Source: Rhodococcus sp. 4CII (GTDB taxonomy: Bacteria; Actinomycetota; Actinomycetes; Mycobacteriales; Mycobacteriaceae). Taken from it: 64,000 nucleotides of DNA. Numbering within the stretch: the first letter of the stretch is position 1; each line of letters opens with the position of its first letter. Location: assembly GCF_014256275.1 (NCBI RefSeq), contig NZ_JACCFE010000002.1, forward strand, positions 7,379,501 to 7,443,500, given 5' to 3'. The notes under the pieces were generated by a model. The model was not told the origin of the DNA. It worked only from the letters and a program-made list of their open reading frames with translations, and did not search any database. A program made the translations under genes and the position numbers. Of the stretch, positions 63,342-64,000 are shown piece after piece.

Positions 63342-64000
63342 TCAGAGCGGAAATAACTTGTCGGGGAAGTTGTCGTGCCAGATTTCGAGGAGCGTTCCGT
63401 CCGCGATCAGGTGTTGGATCGCACCATTGAGTGCGGTGCGCAATGCAGTGGAATCCTTGCGCACCGCAATGCCATATGGGTTACCTGTGGGTGCGATGAA
63501 GGCGACCCGCAGCGTGCCGGTGGCTTCGAGTGCGGGCAGCACGATCTCGTCGTCGACGAATGCGTCGATGGTGCCGTCGACGGCGGCGTCGGCCATCTCG
63601 TGGAATGCGTCGTCACTCGAGCCGAATTCGATGACCTCGGCACCGGCGAACGAGGCGGCGAGGGCAATGTTGGTGGTTCCGGCGATGGCCCCGACCTTGC
63701 GGCCGACGAGGTCGGCGGCCGATGTGATGGGACTGTCGGTCCGGACAACGACGCCTTCGTTGAACCGTCCGTAGGGGATGGTGAAGTCGACGACCTCTTC
63801 GCGGGCGGGGGTGATGGCCTGATTGCACAGGATCGCGTCGCATCGCAGTTCGGTCAGTGTCGGCACGAAATCGGCCCACCGACGCACGTCGACCCACTGC
63901 AGTTCGAGGCCCAGGTGCTTGGCCAGCGCACGACCGAGGTCGGGCTCGTAGCCGAATCGCACCCCGTCGACAACCGAGGTCATGGGGGGTGCGGCAATGT
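63342..64000 (-). CDS. ABC-type solute-binding protein, family 3 (start outside window)
   Basis: About 219 residues visible. The frame is open to base 64000, and the codons before ATG 63983 read IAAPP, so the true start lies beyond the edge. Family 3 marks: FGYEPDLGRALAKHLGLELQ, RCDAILCNQAITPAREEVVD FTIPY, the hinge AADLVGRKVGAIAGTTNIAL and AVRKDSTALRTALNGAIQHL. The order suits periplasmic amino-acid-type binding proteins. Transport partners would lie outside the window. Confidence 0.85.
   Translation of the reverse strand, partial: IAAPPMTSVVDGVRFGYEPDLGRALAKHLGLELQWVDVRRWADFVPTLTELRCDAILCNQAITPAREEVVDFTIPYGRFNEGVVVRTDSPITSAADLVGRKVGAIAGTTNIALAASFAGAEVIEFGSSDDAFHEMADAAVDGTIDAFVDDEIVLPALEATGTLRVAFIAPTGNPYGIAVRKDSTALRTALNGAIQHLIADGTLLEIWHDNFPDKLFPL

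Noticed and set aside
1..64000. CRISPR arrays, tRNA or rRNA genes
   Set aside because: No regularly spaced repeats, tRNA-like folds or rRNA signatures were noticed on reading both strands; a dedicated search was not possible.

Overview
The window looks like an accessory region (plasmid or genomic island) of a high-GC mycolate actinobacterium, most likely Rhodococcus or a close relative. The grounds are the codon use, an Lsr2 nucleoid protein, a DUF3556 membrane protein, a cytochrome P450 and reductase that resemble the two halves of P450RhF (CYP116B), ThcR-type AraC regulators, and the density of mobile elements. No rRNA, tRNA or CRISPR array was seen.

Layout. 1-4.6 kb: a P450 (cut by the window edge) with a phthalate-dioxygenase-type reductase, divergent from two AraC regulators. 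4.9-7.5 kb: a small W/GG-motif protein and a badly decayed conservon (cvnA fused by deletion to cvnD). 7.7-10.3 kb: a complete IS21-family element that truncates a thiolase. 10.3-23.5 kb: a mosaic catabolic region with a thiolase, an acyl-CoA ligase, two paralogous HxlR regulators, an isochorismatase-family hydrolase, an SRPBCC protein, a zinc alcohol dehydrogenase and a membrane operon containing cytochrome oxidase subunit III- and IV-like proteins. Its promoters share a TCATAGTGA direct repeat spaced by exactly 22 bp. The region also holds many gene heads and tails (TetR, thiolase, XRE, cupin, MFS, ISL3, IS5, integrase). 23.9-31.8 kb: a broken DNA ligase, secreted and membrane hypotheticals, a frameshifted cutinase-like protein, three small proteins, and Tn3/resolvase remnants. 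32.3-38.5 kb: a tight leftward operon of acyl-CoA synthetase, DUF3556 protein, FAD oxidoreductase and PucR regulator.

38.7-43.8 kb: an IS256-family element with a 9-bp target duplication. Its transposase gene is split by a two-recombinase, Tn554-like element. 44.3-47.0 kb: a serine recombinase and an RNB ribonuclease with a C-terminal dsRNA-binding-like domain. 47.3-52.2 kb: a recombinase-in-trio (RIT) element with near-perfect terminal inverted repeats, flanked on both sides by different DUF1016 (YhcG-type) nuclease genes that face inward and are cut at the same codon. 53.1-54.3 kb: Lsr2 and an SRAP-domain protein. 54.3-61.7 kb: gene-poor, with terminator-like hairpins, palindromes, remnants and a complete IS3-family element. 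61.7-64.0 kb: a deleted IS256 derivative, two more small W/GG proteins and a partial solute-binding protein.

The two observations I rate highest are the RIT element between two DUF1016 genes broken at the same codon, and the shared 22-bp-spaced operator with duplicated gene heads, which suggests that a regulated promoter module has been copied and joined to different catabolic genes.
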